DNA of 64,000 nucleotides, taken from positions 1 to 64,000 of the forward strand of contig JAFTKW010000019.1 of assembly GCA_017453065.1 (NCBI GenBank), written 5' to 3'. Origin of the DNA: Lachnospiraceae bacterium (GTDB taxonomy: Bacteria; Bacillota; Clostridia; Lachnospirales; Lachnospiraceae). The notes beneath the pieces are model-generated. The model did not search any database. It worked only from the letters and a program-made list of their open reading frames with translations, and was not told the origin of the DNA. Within the stretch, counting starts at the first letter, position 1. Every line of letters begins with the position of its first letter. Shown in pieces: positions 34,268-42,893 of this stretch. Both the position numbers and the translations under genes were made by a program.

Positions 34268-35158
34268 ATGCAGGGAAAGATTATTAAAGGAATCGCAGGA
34301 TTTTATTATGTCCATGTGGAAGACAAAGGCGTTTACGAGTGTAAAGCCAAAGGGATTTTTCGCAAGGACAATACCAAGCCATTGGTGGGAGATGATGTAC
34401 AGTTAGAGATTTTGTCAGAGGAAGAGATGACGGGCAATATTGTACAGATTCTTTCTCGAAGGAGTGAACTCATTCGCCCAGCGGTTGCCAATGTAGATCA
34501 GGCAGTGATTATCTTTGCTATCACAAAGCCAAGTCCAAACTTGAATTTGCTGGACCGTTTTTTGGTTATGATGAAGAGCCAAGACTTACCCTGTATCATC
34601 TGCTTTAATAAATTGGATATTGCAGACCCAGCCCAGCAGGAGCATCTGCGCAGTATCTATGAGCCCTGCGGCTATCAGGTGTTGTTTGTCAGTGCCAAAG
34701 AGGCGGTGGAGCATCCTGAGACCTTAGATCCTTTAAGACAAATCTTAAAAGGAAAGACAACTACAGTAGCAGGACCTAGTGGAGTAGGGAAATCTTCTCT
34801 GATCAACAGTTTGCAGTCTGATGTCTGCATGGAAACAGGGGAAATCAGTTCCAAGATTGAGAGAGGCAAGCATACTACAAGACATAGCCAGCTCATTGCA
34901 CTATCCAGTGGAACCTATATTATGGATACGCCAGGCTTTAGTTCCCTTGGACTGTTTGATATGGAAAAAGAGGATTTGCAACAGTACTACCCAGAATTTG
35001 CAGAGTATGAAGTGGAGTGCAAATTCGGAGGCTGCTCCCATATTAGTGAGCCAGTCTGTGGCATTAAAGAAGCAGTAAAGGCAGGCAAGATTGCCAAAGA
35101 GAGATATGAGAATTACAAGCTTTTATATGAAGAATTAAAGAGTAAGAAGAAATTTTGA
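34268..35158 (+). CDS. rsgA: Ribosome small-subunit GTPase RsgA
   Basis: This 296-residue circularly permuted GTPase matures the 30S subunit. An OB domain is followed by G4 (CFNKLDI), then G1 (GPSGVGKSSL, about residues 169-178) and G3 (DTPGF), and a C-terminal zinc knuckle with C-X-GGCSHISEPVCGI. The order of G motifs is the RsgA signature. It starts 12 bases after prkC. The often-following rpe and thiN genes are absent; a terminator ends the operon. Confidence 0.95.
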   Translation: MQGKIIKGIAGFYYVHVEDKGVYECKAKGIFRKDNTKPLVGDDVQLEILSEEEMTGNIVQILSRRSELIRPAVANVDQAVIIFAITKPSPNLNLLDRFLVMMKSQDLPCIICFNKLDIADPAQQEHLRSIYEPCGYQVLFVSAKEAVEHPETLDPLRQILKGKTTTVAGPSGVGKSSLINSLQSDVCMETGEISSKIERGKHTTRHSQLIALSSGTYIMDTPGFSSLGLFDMEKEDLQQYYPEFAEYEVECKFGGCSHISEPVCGIKEAVKAGKIAKERYENYKLLYEELKSKKKF

Positions 35159-35165
35159 TTTTTAA

Positions 35166-35192
35166 GTCCTCGTCGGAAGATGGGGACTTTTT
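35166..35192 (+). terminator. Terminator of the priA-rsgA row
   Basis: GTCCTCGTC (35166-35174) pairs with GATGGGGAC (35179-35187) with two G-T pairs around a GGAA loop, followed by five T residues. Confidence 0.8.
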
Positions 35193-35290
35193 CTGTTGTT
35201 CCTATATTGCGCAATTCCTTGTGCTGTATGCTGGTATATGATAAAATGGTAAATGGGTTAATGTGTATTTTTTAGAGGGTATAATGCATA

Positions 35291-36367
35291 ATGGGAAAAG
35301 AAAAGATTCGAGAGTTTAATTACAAACAGTTCTTTAGGGACAACAAAGAGATGCTTAGGCTGTACAACAATGTAATCTATCCAAAGATTGCGTGCCTTGG
35401 AGCCGCTGCTTCAACTATAGCACTTATCGGTAGTGTGTTTAATGAATACATGCAGAGAGCCAGAGTTTTATATGGCTTGATTTGTGTTGCCTGCCTGATA
35501 ATATTTTTTACGCGAAAAATGAATTTTTGGAAAAAGCATCCAGTGCTGTGCGATTATTTGGTGTTTGGGCTTATTTACATAATGCTCTTGTATATGAGTG
35601 CTGTAATATTTAGCAACGGAACTGGGGCTTCGATTTTAGTGTTGCTAACTATTTTCCCGGTTACTTTTGTGGACAGACCAGAGAGGATTTTTTTGGCAGA
35701 CATAGGCATGTACTCGATACATACGATAGTGTCTTTTCTTTCAAAAAATATAATTTATGCAGGGCTGGATTTGGTAAATGGCTTGATTGCTACTATGGTG
35801 GGATGCATATTTGGATTTTTTATTTTGAATTCCAGACTGCATGCGTTAAATTATAGAACTTTGTTGGCAGTTGAGAGGGAGATGGATGTACTTACTACTC
35901 TGTACAATCGAAGAAAGATGACGGAGACTCTTGAAGCGTTTGCAAGAGGATTTACTCCAGGACCAAATGGTGTCATCATGATGGATATAGACTGGTTTAA
36001 GCGTTACAATGATACCTTTGGGCATGCAGCGGGAGACAAATGCTTAAATGTATTTGGTTCCATGCTTAGTCAAGAACCTTGGGGGGTGGAGGTTACTTTT
36101 TATCGTTATGGTGGAGAAGAATTTGTTGGTTTTGTCTGGAACGTGAACAAAGAGCAACTAGCAAAGCTTGTAAATGAAATCCATCAAAAGACCAAAACGC
36201 TGGAAATGGAACATAGAAACATTACTATTAGTGTAGGATATACATATTGTAACGATAAACAGATAAAGAATTATGAGACATGGATTCAGCGTGCAGATCA
36301 AGCACTCTATATCGCTAAGGGTAGAGGTAGAGATTGCGTAGTGGATTACGATGAAATAAAAGAATAA
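35291..36367 (+). CDS. Membrane diguanylate cyclase (GGDEF)
   Basis: A 358-residue protein. About six membrane spans fill residues 30-185 with no recognised sensory domain, then a GGDEF domain occupies about 190-355. The active loop reads GGEEF (about residues 274-278), with MMDIDWFKRYND as the metal-binding Asp region, so it should make cyclic di-GMP. No RxxD inhibitory site is seen five residues before GGEEF. A possible promoter is TTGTGC (35219-35224)-17-TAAAAT (35242-35247). It is a single-gene unit. Confidence 0.9.
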   Translation: MGKEKIREFNYKQFFRDNKEMLRLYNNVIYPKIACLGAAASTIALIGSVFNEYMQRARVLYGLICVACLIIFFTRKMNFWKKHPVLCDYLVFGLIYIMLLYMSAVIFSNGTGASILVLLTIFPVTFVDRPERIFLADIGMYSIHTIVSFLSKNIIYAGLDLVNGLIATMVGCIFGFFILNSRLHALNYRTLLAVEREMDVLTTLYNRRKMTETLEAFARGFTPGPNGVIMMDIDWFKRYNDTFGHAAGDKCLNVFGSMLSQEPWGVEVTFYRYGGEEFVGFVWNVNKEQLAKLVNEIHQKTKTLEMEHRNITISVGYTYCNDKQIKNYETWIQRADQALYIAKGRGRDCVVDYDEIKE

Positions 36368-36382
36368 ATCAGAGAGCGAAAT

Positions 36383-36441
36383 AGTGCAGTATTTTTGGGA
36401 GAATAAGTGCAGTAGATTTCGTAAAATGCCTACTATATAAT
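36383..36441 (+). promoter_or_regulatory. Direct repeats and -10 element before the acetylesterase gene
   Basis: AGTGCAGTA occurs at 36383-36391 and 36406-36414, 23 bases apart. TATAAT lies at 36436-36441, with no good -35 box, which fits an activator-dependent promoter. Confidence 0.4.
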
Positions 36442-36477
36442 GAAAGGTAATTAGACATAATAAAGGTGGGCTGAAGT

Positions 36478-38076
36478 ATGGGGTATAAAGTTGCAGCGAT
36501 TTTTAGCGATAATATGGTCTTACAGAGAAATAAGCAGATTGCTGTGTTTGGAGAAGGAACAGATGGGACTTGCATTAGAGTCTCAATTCAATATATGGAA
36601 GAAGGAGCATGGAGATGCACTGAGGAGGAGACTATAGCTTCGGAAGGCAAATGGTGTCTTTATCTCCCACCTATGAAGGAAAATATGGATTGCCGGATGG
36701 CGGTGACCGATGGAGAGAGCAAGAGAGAGTTTTGTAATATTGCTGTCGGCGAAGTGTGGTTCTGCGGTGGTCAGTCCAATATGGAATTTGAACTTCAAAA
36801 TATTACTGGCGGAAAGGATTTTCTGCAAAAGGATTCCCCTAATGTTCGTTTTTACAATGTACAGAGAAAAGCATTTGTTGACGAAGCCTTTTTGGAAAGT
36901 GAAGCAAGAACGAAGTGGGATATGTTTGATAGCGAGAGCGCCAAAACATGGTCTGCGGTGGGGTATCTTTTTGGCAAAAATCTTTCGGAAAAGCTTGGTG
37001 TTACCGTTGGCCTTGTGGGATGCAACTGGGGTGGAACCAGTGCCAGCGCATGGATAAGCAGAGACTATTTGCTTTCCGATTCTGTAGCGGCTACATATAT
37101 GGAAGAGTATAGGAGGGCCGTGGAAGGTAAGGATGAAGATGCTCTGATTCGGGAATATAAAGATTATCTGCTTTTTGAGGTGGAATGGAACAAGAAGTGT
37201 GATGCGCTGTATGCAGCGGAACCGGATATTTCATGGGATGAGGTGCAAAAACGCATAGGAATTTGCCAATGGCCAGGTCCTATGTGCCAGATTCATCCGT
37301 TTAGACCAGCGGGGTTATATGAGGCCATGCTTCAGCGAATCATTCCATATACAGGAAAGGGATGGATATATTATCAAGGGGAATCGGATGATCACAAACC
37401 TCATGGATATTATAGGATGATGGAGCTGCTTATCAAACAGTGGAGAGCAGATTGGAAGGATGAGGATATGCCTTTTTTGTTTGTACAGCTTCCAGGGCAC
37501 CAGTACAAACAGGATGAAGATCGCAAGAACTGGTGCATTATTCGAGAGGCACAGGCAAGGATTGCGCAGGACGTAAAGGGTACTGGTATGGCGGTTTTGA
37601 TTGACGCTGGCGAGTTTGACAATATACATCCGCTGGACAAGGTACCAGTGGGAGACAGACTGTATAGACAAGCTATGTATCAGGTCTATGGAGGACTTTC
37701 ACAGGAGGAAGCGCAAAGTCCAGTATTCGATTTTTGCCAGATGAAAAAGGATAAAGTCATTGTAAACTTTAAGAATGTTAGCAGTGGCTTGAAAACTGTT
37801 GGAGAGCGTCAAGATGTCATCGGTTTTGAGATGGCAGGAGAGGATATGGAATATAAACCTGCAAAAGCATATATAGAAGGCAATCAAGTTGTAGTGTGCT
37901 GTGAAGAAATCAAAAAACCTGTGGCAGTGCGTTATCTGTGGACCAATTACCCAAAGGATGGGGTGAATTTGTTCAATCGATATGGTCTTCCTGTAGCACC
38001 ATTTCGCAGTGTTGCAGATGATGAAGAAATCCTATATTATGAGAAAATCATTCATGAAATCTTAGAACTAAAGTAA
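36478..38076 (+). CDS. Sialate O-acetylesterase-like carbohydrate esterase
   Basis: A 532-residue SGNH-type esterase. A beta-rich N-terminal domain precedes the SASA domain with nucleophile S100 in CGGQSNMEF, the block GCNWGGTSASAWIS, YYQGESD and the catalytic DxxH-like DAGEFDNIHP. A C-terminal beta domain follows. It would remove acetyl groups from sialic acid or from acetylated plant or host glycans. There is no signal peptide, so it acts inside the cell on imported sugars. Gene flanked by its own promoter region and terminator. Confidence 0.85.
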   Translation: MGYKVAAIFSDNMVLQRNKQIAVFGEGTDGTCIRVSIQYMEEGAWRCTEEETIASEGKWCLYLPPMKENMDCRMAVTDGESKREFCNIAVGEVWFCGGQSNMEFELQNITGGKDFLQKDSPNVRFYNVQRKAFVDEAFLESEARTKWDMFDSESAKTWSAVGYLFGKNLSEKLGVTVGLVGCNWGGTSASAWISRDYLLSDSVAATYMEEYRRAVEGKDEDALIREYKDYLLFEVEWNKKCDALYAAEPDISWDEVQKRIGICQWPGPMCQIHPFRPAGLYEAMLQRIIPYTGKGWIYYQGESDDHKPHGYYRMMELLIKQWRADWKDEDMPFLFVQLPGHQYKQDEDRKNWCIIREAQARIAQDVKGTGMAVLIDAGEFDNIHPLDKVPVGDRLYRQAMYQVYGGLSQEEAQSPVFDFCQMKKDKVIVNFKNVSSGLKTVGERQDVIGFEMAGEDMEYKPAKAYIEGNQVVVCCEEIKKPVAVRYLWTNYPKDGVNLFNRYGLPVAPFRSVADDEEILYYEKIIHEILELK

Positions 38077-38097
38077 ATATAGGCTGTCTAGGCTAGG

Positions 38098-38125
38098 AAA
38101 GGGACTTGCACAAGCAAGTCCCTTT
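38098..38125 (+). terminator. Terminator after the acetylesterase gene
   Basis: A perfect 12-bp stem, AAAGGGACTTGC (38098-38109) with GCAAGTCCCTTT (38114-38125), and an ACAA loop. The stem itself ends in TTT. Confidence 0.8.
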
Positions 38126-38252
38126 CGTTATACACAGATTGTGTCATAATGAATGACCCAACATCGGCCCTAAGGGATGAGAAGGAAACTTGATTTTTCC
38201 TGTGAGATAGAGTAGGATATAGTAGTGAGTTTGTGCGAGTGGAGGATTGACT

Positions 38253-39350
38253 TTGCGAGACATAATAATGCCAAATCGTTTGGATAGAGGATTTCAGAAA
38301 TATCAGGAAGAAATTGAGAGTGCTGCGCTTAAAGTGCTACGCTCTGGTTGGTATGTGCTTGGACCAGAAGTGGAAAGTTTTGAAAAGGAATTTGCCTCCT
38401 ACGTGAATTCAAAATATTGTGTTGGATTGGCAAACGGTTTAGATGCACTGTGGCTTTCTTTTCGTGTACTAGGAATAGGTGCGGGTGATGAAGTAATCGT
38501 TCAAGGGAATACATATATTGCCAGCGTTATGGGCATTACAATCAATGGTGCCACACCGGTTTTTGTGGAGCCTGACGAATTCTTCAATATTGATGTGTCC
38601 AAAATAGAAGAAAAGATCACTCCCAAGACAAAGGCCATTTTAGTGGTTCATCTTTATGGACAGGCATCTAAGATGGATGAAGTGGTTACATTGTGCCAAA
38701 AATATAATTTACGATTGGTAGAGGATTGCGCTCAGTCTCATGGCGCATGCTACAAAGGCCAGATGACAGGTACTTTTGGAGACATAGGATGTTTTTCATT
38801 CTATCCATCAAAGAACCTAGGTGCATTTGGTGACGCAGGAGCAATAGTCACCAATGATGAAAATATTGCACAGGCAATGAAGATGTACCGCAATTATGGA
38901 AGCGAAAAGAGATATTACAACAAGGTAGTTGGAGCAAACTCGAGATTGGATGAAATACAAGCAGCGATGCTTAGAGTACGACTGAATTATCTGGAAGACA
39001 TGATTGCAGAGCGAAGGGCGATAGCAAGCCGATATTCTGCAGAGATCGATAATTCCAAGATTCTTTTGCCAAAAGTAGGTGCAGAAGGTACTCATGTGTG
39101 GCATCAGTATGTGATACGAGTGCAAGAAAGAGAAAAACTGATTGTTTCCATGAAAGACAAAGGCATTGGAACGATTATTCACTATCCTATTCCGCCACAT
39201 TTGTCTGAGGCGTACGCTTATCTGGGCCATGGCAAAGGGTATTTGCCAATAACAGAAGAGTATGCAAATACAGTTTTGTCGATTCCAATGTACAACGGAA
39301 TGACACAGGAAGAGCAAGCGAGAGTAATTGAGTGCTTGAATTCCTTTTAG
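38253..39350 (+). CDS. DegT/DnrJ-family sugar aminotransferase (FdtB/QdtB-like)
   Basis: A 365-residue PLP enzyme. The lysine that binds PLP is in FYPSKNLGAFGDAGA (about residues 180-195), and GLANGLDALWLSFR and EDCAQSHGA are family blocks. Members closest to FdtB/QdtB transfer an amino group to C3 of a dTDP-3-keto-6-deoxyhexose. The start is TTG 38253 with GGAGG at 38241-38245; ATG 38268 is an alternative. The gene opens a five-gene row whose second member is a 3,4-ketoisomerase, which supports a 3-amino-sugar role. Confidence 0.85.
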   Translation: MRDIIMPNRLDRGFQKYQEEIESAALKVLRSGWYVLGPEVESFEKEFASYVNSKYCVGLANGLDALWLSFRVLGIGAGDEVIVQGNTYIASVMGITINGATPVFVEPDEFFNIDVSKIEEKITPKTKAILVVHLYGQASKMDEVVTLCQKYNLRLVEDCAQSHGACYKGQMTGTFGDIGCFSFYPSKNLGAFGDAGAIVTNDENIAQAMKMYRNYGSEKRYYNKVVGANSRLDEIQAAMLRVRLNYLEDMIAERRAIASRYSAEIDNSKILLPKVGAEGTHVWHQYVIRVQEREKLIVSMKDKGIGTIIHYPIPPHLSEAYAYLGHGKGYLPITEEYANTVLSIPMYNGMTQEEQARVIECLNSF

Positions 39351-39358
39351 GAGAGAAT

Positions 39359-39778
39359 ATGAAATTAGAAGAAAGATATAAAGTAATTGAGTTTGTTGAT
39401 TTGGGTGATGAGAGAGGAAACCTAGTTGTGATTGAGGGGGAAGGAATGGATATTCCCTTTGACATCAAGAGGGTTTTTTATATCTATGGTTCAGACAGTA
39501 CTGTGGTCAGAGGTCAACATGCCAACAAGGAAACAGAGTTTCTGTTGGTCAATGTAAGTGGAACCAGCAAGGTGAGAGTGGATGATGGAAAAGAATCTGT
39601 AGTCATCGAACTAAACAAGCCAAGGATGGGGCTCTATCTTTCATCTATGCTTTGGAAGGACATGTATGATTTTTCGAAGGACTCGGTGCTACTTGTGTTG
39701 GCAAGCAGACATTACGACGGAAAAGAATACATACGAGATTACGATGAATACTTAAAAATGATAGCTATGGAGAGATAA
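39359..39778 (+). CDS. dTDP-hexose 3,4-ketoisomerase (FdtA/QdtA-like cupin)
   Basis: A 139-residue single-domain cupin. Typical features are LGDERGNLVVIEG near residues 14-26, RVFYIYG, and RGQHANKETEFLLVNVSG with the catalytic histidine. FdtA and QdtA convert dTDP-4-keto-6-deoxyglucose to the 3-keto sugar used by the adjacent aminotransferase. Which C4 epimer is made cannot be told by eye. The gene starts eight bases after the aminotransferase stop with AGGAGAG before it. dTDP-glucose synthase and dehydratase are not in the window. Confidence 0.8.
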   Translation: MKLEERYKVIEFVDLGDERGNLVVIEGEGMDIPFDIKRVFYIYGSDSTVVRGQHANKETEFLLVNVSGTSKVRVDDGKESVVIELNKPRMGLYLSSMLWKDMYDFSKDSVLLVLASRHYDGKEYIRDYDEYLKMIAMER

Positions 39779-39782
39779 AAAG

Positions 39783-40712
39783 ATGAGTAAGTTGTCGATT
39801 GTGGTTCCAGTTTATTACAATGAAGATACCCTTATGGACTTGTATGAGGACATGAAGAACAAAATATTAGGACAACTGGATGAATATGAGCTTGTGTTTG
39901 TTGATGATGGTTCCGGTGACAATTCATGGCAGATACTCAATGAAATACGTGACATGGATACAAATGTAAGACTTGTGAAATTGTCAAGAAACTTTGGAGA
40001 GCATGCCGCGATTTTGGCGGGACTTTCGGTATGTACCGGTGACTGTGCAGTGACGAAACAGGCAGACTTACAGGAAGACTCTACTTTGATCTTGGAGATG
40101 TATGAGAAATGGAAAGAAGGCAACAAGGTAGTTTTGGCCGTTCGTAGAAGTAGGGATGAAAGTAAAATTAAGGTCTTTTTTGCAAATATGTATTATGCGG
40201 TTGTGCGTAAGTTTGTGAACAAGAATATGCCAGCAGAGGGTTGCGATTGCTATTTGATAGATAGACAGGTAATTGAGGTTTTGGAGCGTCTGGATGAGAA
40301 GAATTCCAGTTTAACCTTACAGGTAATGTGGGTTGGATTTAAAACAGCCATGGTATATTTTGACCGCAGAGACAGAGAAAAAGGTGTTTCAAGATGGACT
40401 TTTGCAAAGAAGTTCAAATTGGTAATGGATTCATTGATGAGCTTTTCATATATGCCAATTAGAACCATGGTCTACATGGGCATCATTTTTGACATTATTG
40501 CTGTGATTTTGTTTATCAGTGTAATTGTGGAATTCTTTACAATGGGAACGCCAATTGCAGGTTGGTCCTCCTTGATGTGTGTGGTGTTGTGTTCATCTGG
40601 TATGATGATGACCATGATGGGCATTTTGGGAGAATATTTGTGGCGTACTTTTGATGCATCAAGAAATCGTCCTCCTTTTATTATTGATGAAGTGAAAGAA
40701 CAGGACAAATAG
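39783..40712 (+). CDS. GT2 glycosyltransferase, GtrB/CsbB (polyprenyl-phosphate) type
   Basis: A 309-residue enzyme with an N-terminal GT-A domain (VVPVYYNEDTLMDL, VDDGSGDNSW and QADLQED replacing the usual QDLQDP box) and two C-terminal membrane spans (about residues 228-252 and 262-285). GtrB-type enzymes load a sugar onto undecaprenyl phosphate on the inner face of the membrane. Placed directly before gtrA and after the amino-sugar genes, it probably transfers that amino sugar. Start four bases after the isomerase stop. Confidence 0.85.
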   Translation: MSKLSIVVPVYYNEDTLMDLYEDMKNKILGQLDEYELVFVDDGSGDNSWQILNEIRDMDTNVRLVKLSRNFGEHAAILAGLSVCTGDCAVTKQADLQEDSTLILEMYEKWKEGNKVVLAVRRSRDESKIKVFFANMYYAVVRKFVNKNMPAEGCDCYLIDRQVIEVLERLDEKNSSLTLQVMWVGFKTAMVYFDRRDREKGVSRWTFAKKFKLVMDSLMSFSYMPIRTMVYMGIIFDIIAVILFISVIVEFFTMGTPIAGWSSLMCVVLCSSGMMMTMMGILGEYLWRTFDASRNRPPFIIDEVKEQDK

Positions 40713-40716
40713 GCGT

Positions 40717-41187
40717 ATGAAGAACCTGTGGCAATTTATTAAGTTTGGACTAGTCGGAGTATCAAATACATTAATTAGCGAGGGATTGTATGCTATATTA
40801 GTTTTCTTTGATGTACATTATCTTTTGGCGTATTTTGTGGGATTTGTCCTCAGCGTGTTGAATGCATATTATTGGAGTAACAAATATGTATTTAAATTAG
40901 AGGAGGGAGAGCATAGGGTTGTCTGGAAGGTTTTGGCTAAGACCTATGTAGCTTATCTTGGAGGCTTTTTGTTGAGCTCCGCTTTGCTGGTTCTATGGAT
41001 AGATATTGTTGATTTGTCAAGATTCATGGGAACTCTGGCGGAATATTTCGCAGGATTCGGACTGGAGAGAGTGGACGCTAATTTCCTCGGTGAAGTAATT
41101 GCGGCAGGGATTAATTTACTGATTACGGTTCCGCTAAATTATGTTGCGAACAAGTTCTGGGCATATAAAAAAGAGGAAAACCGATAA
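40717..41187 (+). CDS. GtrA-family membrane protein (probable flippase)
   Basis: A 156-residue protein with four membrane spans and the GtrA start FIKFGLVGVSNTLISEGLYAI. GtrA proteins are thought to flip sugar-linked undecaprenyl phosphate to the outside. Four bases separate it from the GtrB-like gene. An expansion of the last loop (residues about 100-125) is present compared with short GtrA proteins. Confidence 0.85.
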   Translation: MKNLWQFIKFGLVGVSNTLISEGLYAILVFFDVHYLLAYFVGFVLSVLNAYYWSNKYVFKLEEGEHRVVWKVLAKTYVAYLGGFLLSSALLVLWIDIVDLSRFMGTLAEYFAGFGLERVDANFLGEVIAAGINLLITVPLNYVANKFWAYKKEENR

Positions 41188-41228
41188 AATCATTAAAATT
41201 ATATAGGTTACTGAAAAGGAAGAGTGAA

Positions 41229-42785
41229 ATGATTCAAACAATAAGTGACAGCAAAGCGCTGAAAAAAACATTCCATATCTTGGCAGCGCTGCTGTTTGTA
41301 TTAACCCCTCTTTTGGCTGGAGTTTTATGGTGTGCTTTGGACGGTAAGACCTTGGCAGATATTTATATTCCATTAGGCGGGTGGAGTGATGAGATTACCT
41401 ATTATAAGCAGATAGAAAGTATTCTGACTCACGGAATTCCGAGAGGGTATTTTGGGTACAATCAGTCTCAGGCGATGTACGGCCCTTTTGGATATTGGGG
41501 ATTTTTACCATTGATTCCATACGCCCTATGGGGATTGGTTTTTGGATGGACATACACATCTCCTATTTACGCAAACATCTTTTTTTGTGTACTTGCGTTT
41601 GCATTTATTTATTTTGTACTAAAACCTAGCAAAAAGTGGTGTGTGGCTTTTTCCGCTTTTTGGCTTTTCTTTCAATTTTTGAATAGACATGTTCTTTCTG
41701 GAGCTATCGAATCAACGCTGATTTTACAGTTAGTAATCGTTGTTGTGCTGGGAGAATATTTACTGTCAGACAAAGCCAGCAGTCAGGCGTTGAGTGCGCG
41801 TAAAGAAAATTGGTATGTTGCTATTTGCACAACTATTGTTTTCTTTATGACAGTGTTGCGTCCATATTATGCTGTCTTTTACTTGATTCCGTTTTGGGCA
41901 GTAATCAGGAAAAAGAAAAAGATAGGTATAGTTGCAGTGCCGGCAGTTGCCTTTTTGTCTCTTGTATGTTTTGTACTGTACAAGCAGTATACATGCGCGG
42001 CTTATTTTGAAGATGTTATTCATATCGATGAAAGACTGGCAGGGGGCTTCACGGGCATTTTTGTAAAGATTGCTTCCGATGTAGTACAACTAGCGAAGTT
42101 TATATGGTATGGATTCCGCTATGAAGATGTTACAGGATGGTATTACCTGTTTTTGTTTGTGGAATTGGGTATTATGCTAGGTGTATGTATTCGAAATTGG
42201 CTCAAAAAGAAACCTGCTCCTAGAATGTATGTGTCTACTTTGATAGGGAATACGCTGATACTTCTCAGCATTATATTGTTGTTCACATTGGTGGTTGGCG
42301 GAAGACATATACTGCCACTCATTGTGGTCAATGCCATAATACTGCTTACAGAAACGCATATTAATGTAGGATGGTTACTTGGTTTTATTGGAATTTTAGC
42401 TTCTTTACTTGCTGGTAACAATGAACCAATTCCTTATGGAAATCCAGAATATGTGGCGTGGATGGAATCTTTGGAGGATGTTTTTGCGGAGCATATGGAA
42501 GTGACGGATACGCTGTCTTACGACAATGTAGTAGGCATGCCGGTGTCTGGTTTCAGTAGAGAGGATTCTGCGAAGGAGGCAGTAACTTATTATGGTTATC
42601 TATATGCTGTGCCAGCAGGGATGGCGGTCAGCATTGACTTCTGGGAGATGTATGAAGAACCAGAAAACATAAAGGCTAAGTATATTTTGGCTCATCCAGA
42701 TGCAAAGGTCCGAGATAGATTGGAAGAAATTGGCATGAAGTGTGTGCTAGAAATGGAAGAGCTAGTTTTGTATGTAAGAGAATAG
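41229..42785 (+). CDS. Polytopic membrane protein, probable outer-face glycosyltransferase
   Basis: A 518-residue protein with about ten membrane spans over residues 20-400 and a hydrophilic C-terminal domain of about 110 residues. No confident family is recognised. GtrA-GtrB systems need a third, element-specific membrane transferase (Gtr-type, GT-C fold) that moves the sugar to the acceptor outside, and this gene's position and topology fit. The first outer loop contains acidic residues (WSDEITYY, about residues 52-59) that could serve as a GT-C catalytic site. The acceptor, a wall polymer or protein, is unknown. Confidence 0.6.
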   Translation: MIQTISDSKALKKTFHILAALLFVLTPLLAGVLWCALDGKTLADIYIPLGGWSDEITYYKQIESILTHGIPRGYFGYNQSQAMYGPFGYWGFLPLIPYALWGLVFGWTYTSPIYANIFFCVLAFAFIYFVLKPSKKWCVAFSAFWLFFQFLNRHVLSGAIESTLILQLVIVVVLGEYLLSDKASSQALSARKENWYVAICTTIVFFMTVLRPYYAVFYLIPFWAVIRKKKKIGIVAVPAVAFLSLVCFVLYKQYTCAAYFEDVIHIDERLAGGFTGIFVKIASDVVQLAKFIWYGFRYEDVTGWYYLFLFVELGIMLGVCIRNWLKKKPAPRMYVSTLIGNTLILLSIILLFTLVVGGRHILPLIVVNAIILLTETHINVGWLLGFIGILASLLAGNNEPIPYGNPEYVAWMESLEDVFAEHMEVTDTLSYDNVVGMPVSGFSREDSAKEAVTYYGYLYAVPAGMAVSIDFWEMYEEPENIKAKYILAHPDAKVRDRLEEIGMKCVLEMEELVLYVRE

Positions 42786-42792
42786 AACCATG

Positions 42793-42832
42793 ATAGCTTC
42801 CTATACTTATTTTTAGGAAGCTATTTTGTTTT
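42793..42832 (+). terminator. Terminator after the amino-sugar row
   Basis: ATAGCTTCCTA (42793-42803) pairs perfectly with TAGGAAGCTAT (42814-42824), then TTTGTTTT. TATAAT at 42832-42837 just after it may be the -10 box of the following gene. Confidence 0.85.
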
Positions 42833-42893
42833 ATAATTGGGTTAATGGTCAATATATCTAAAGAAGATGTGGAAGAGAAAAGGGAGGAAAACT

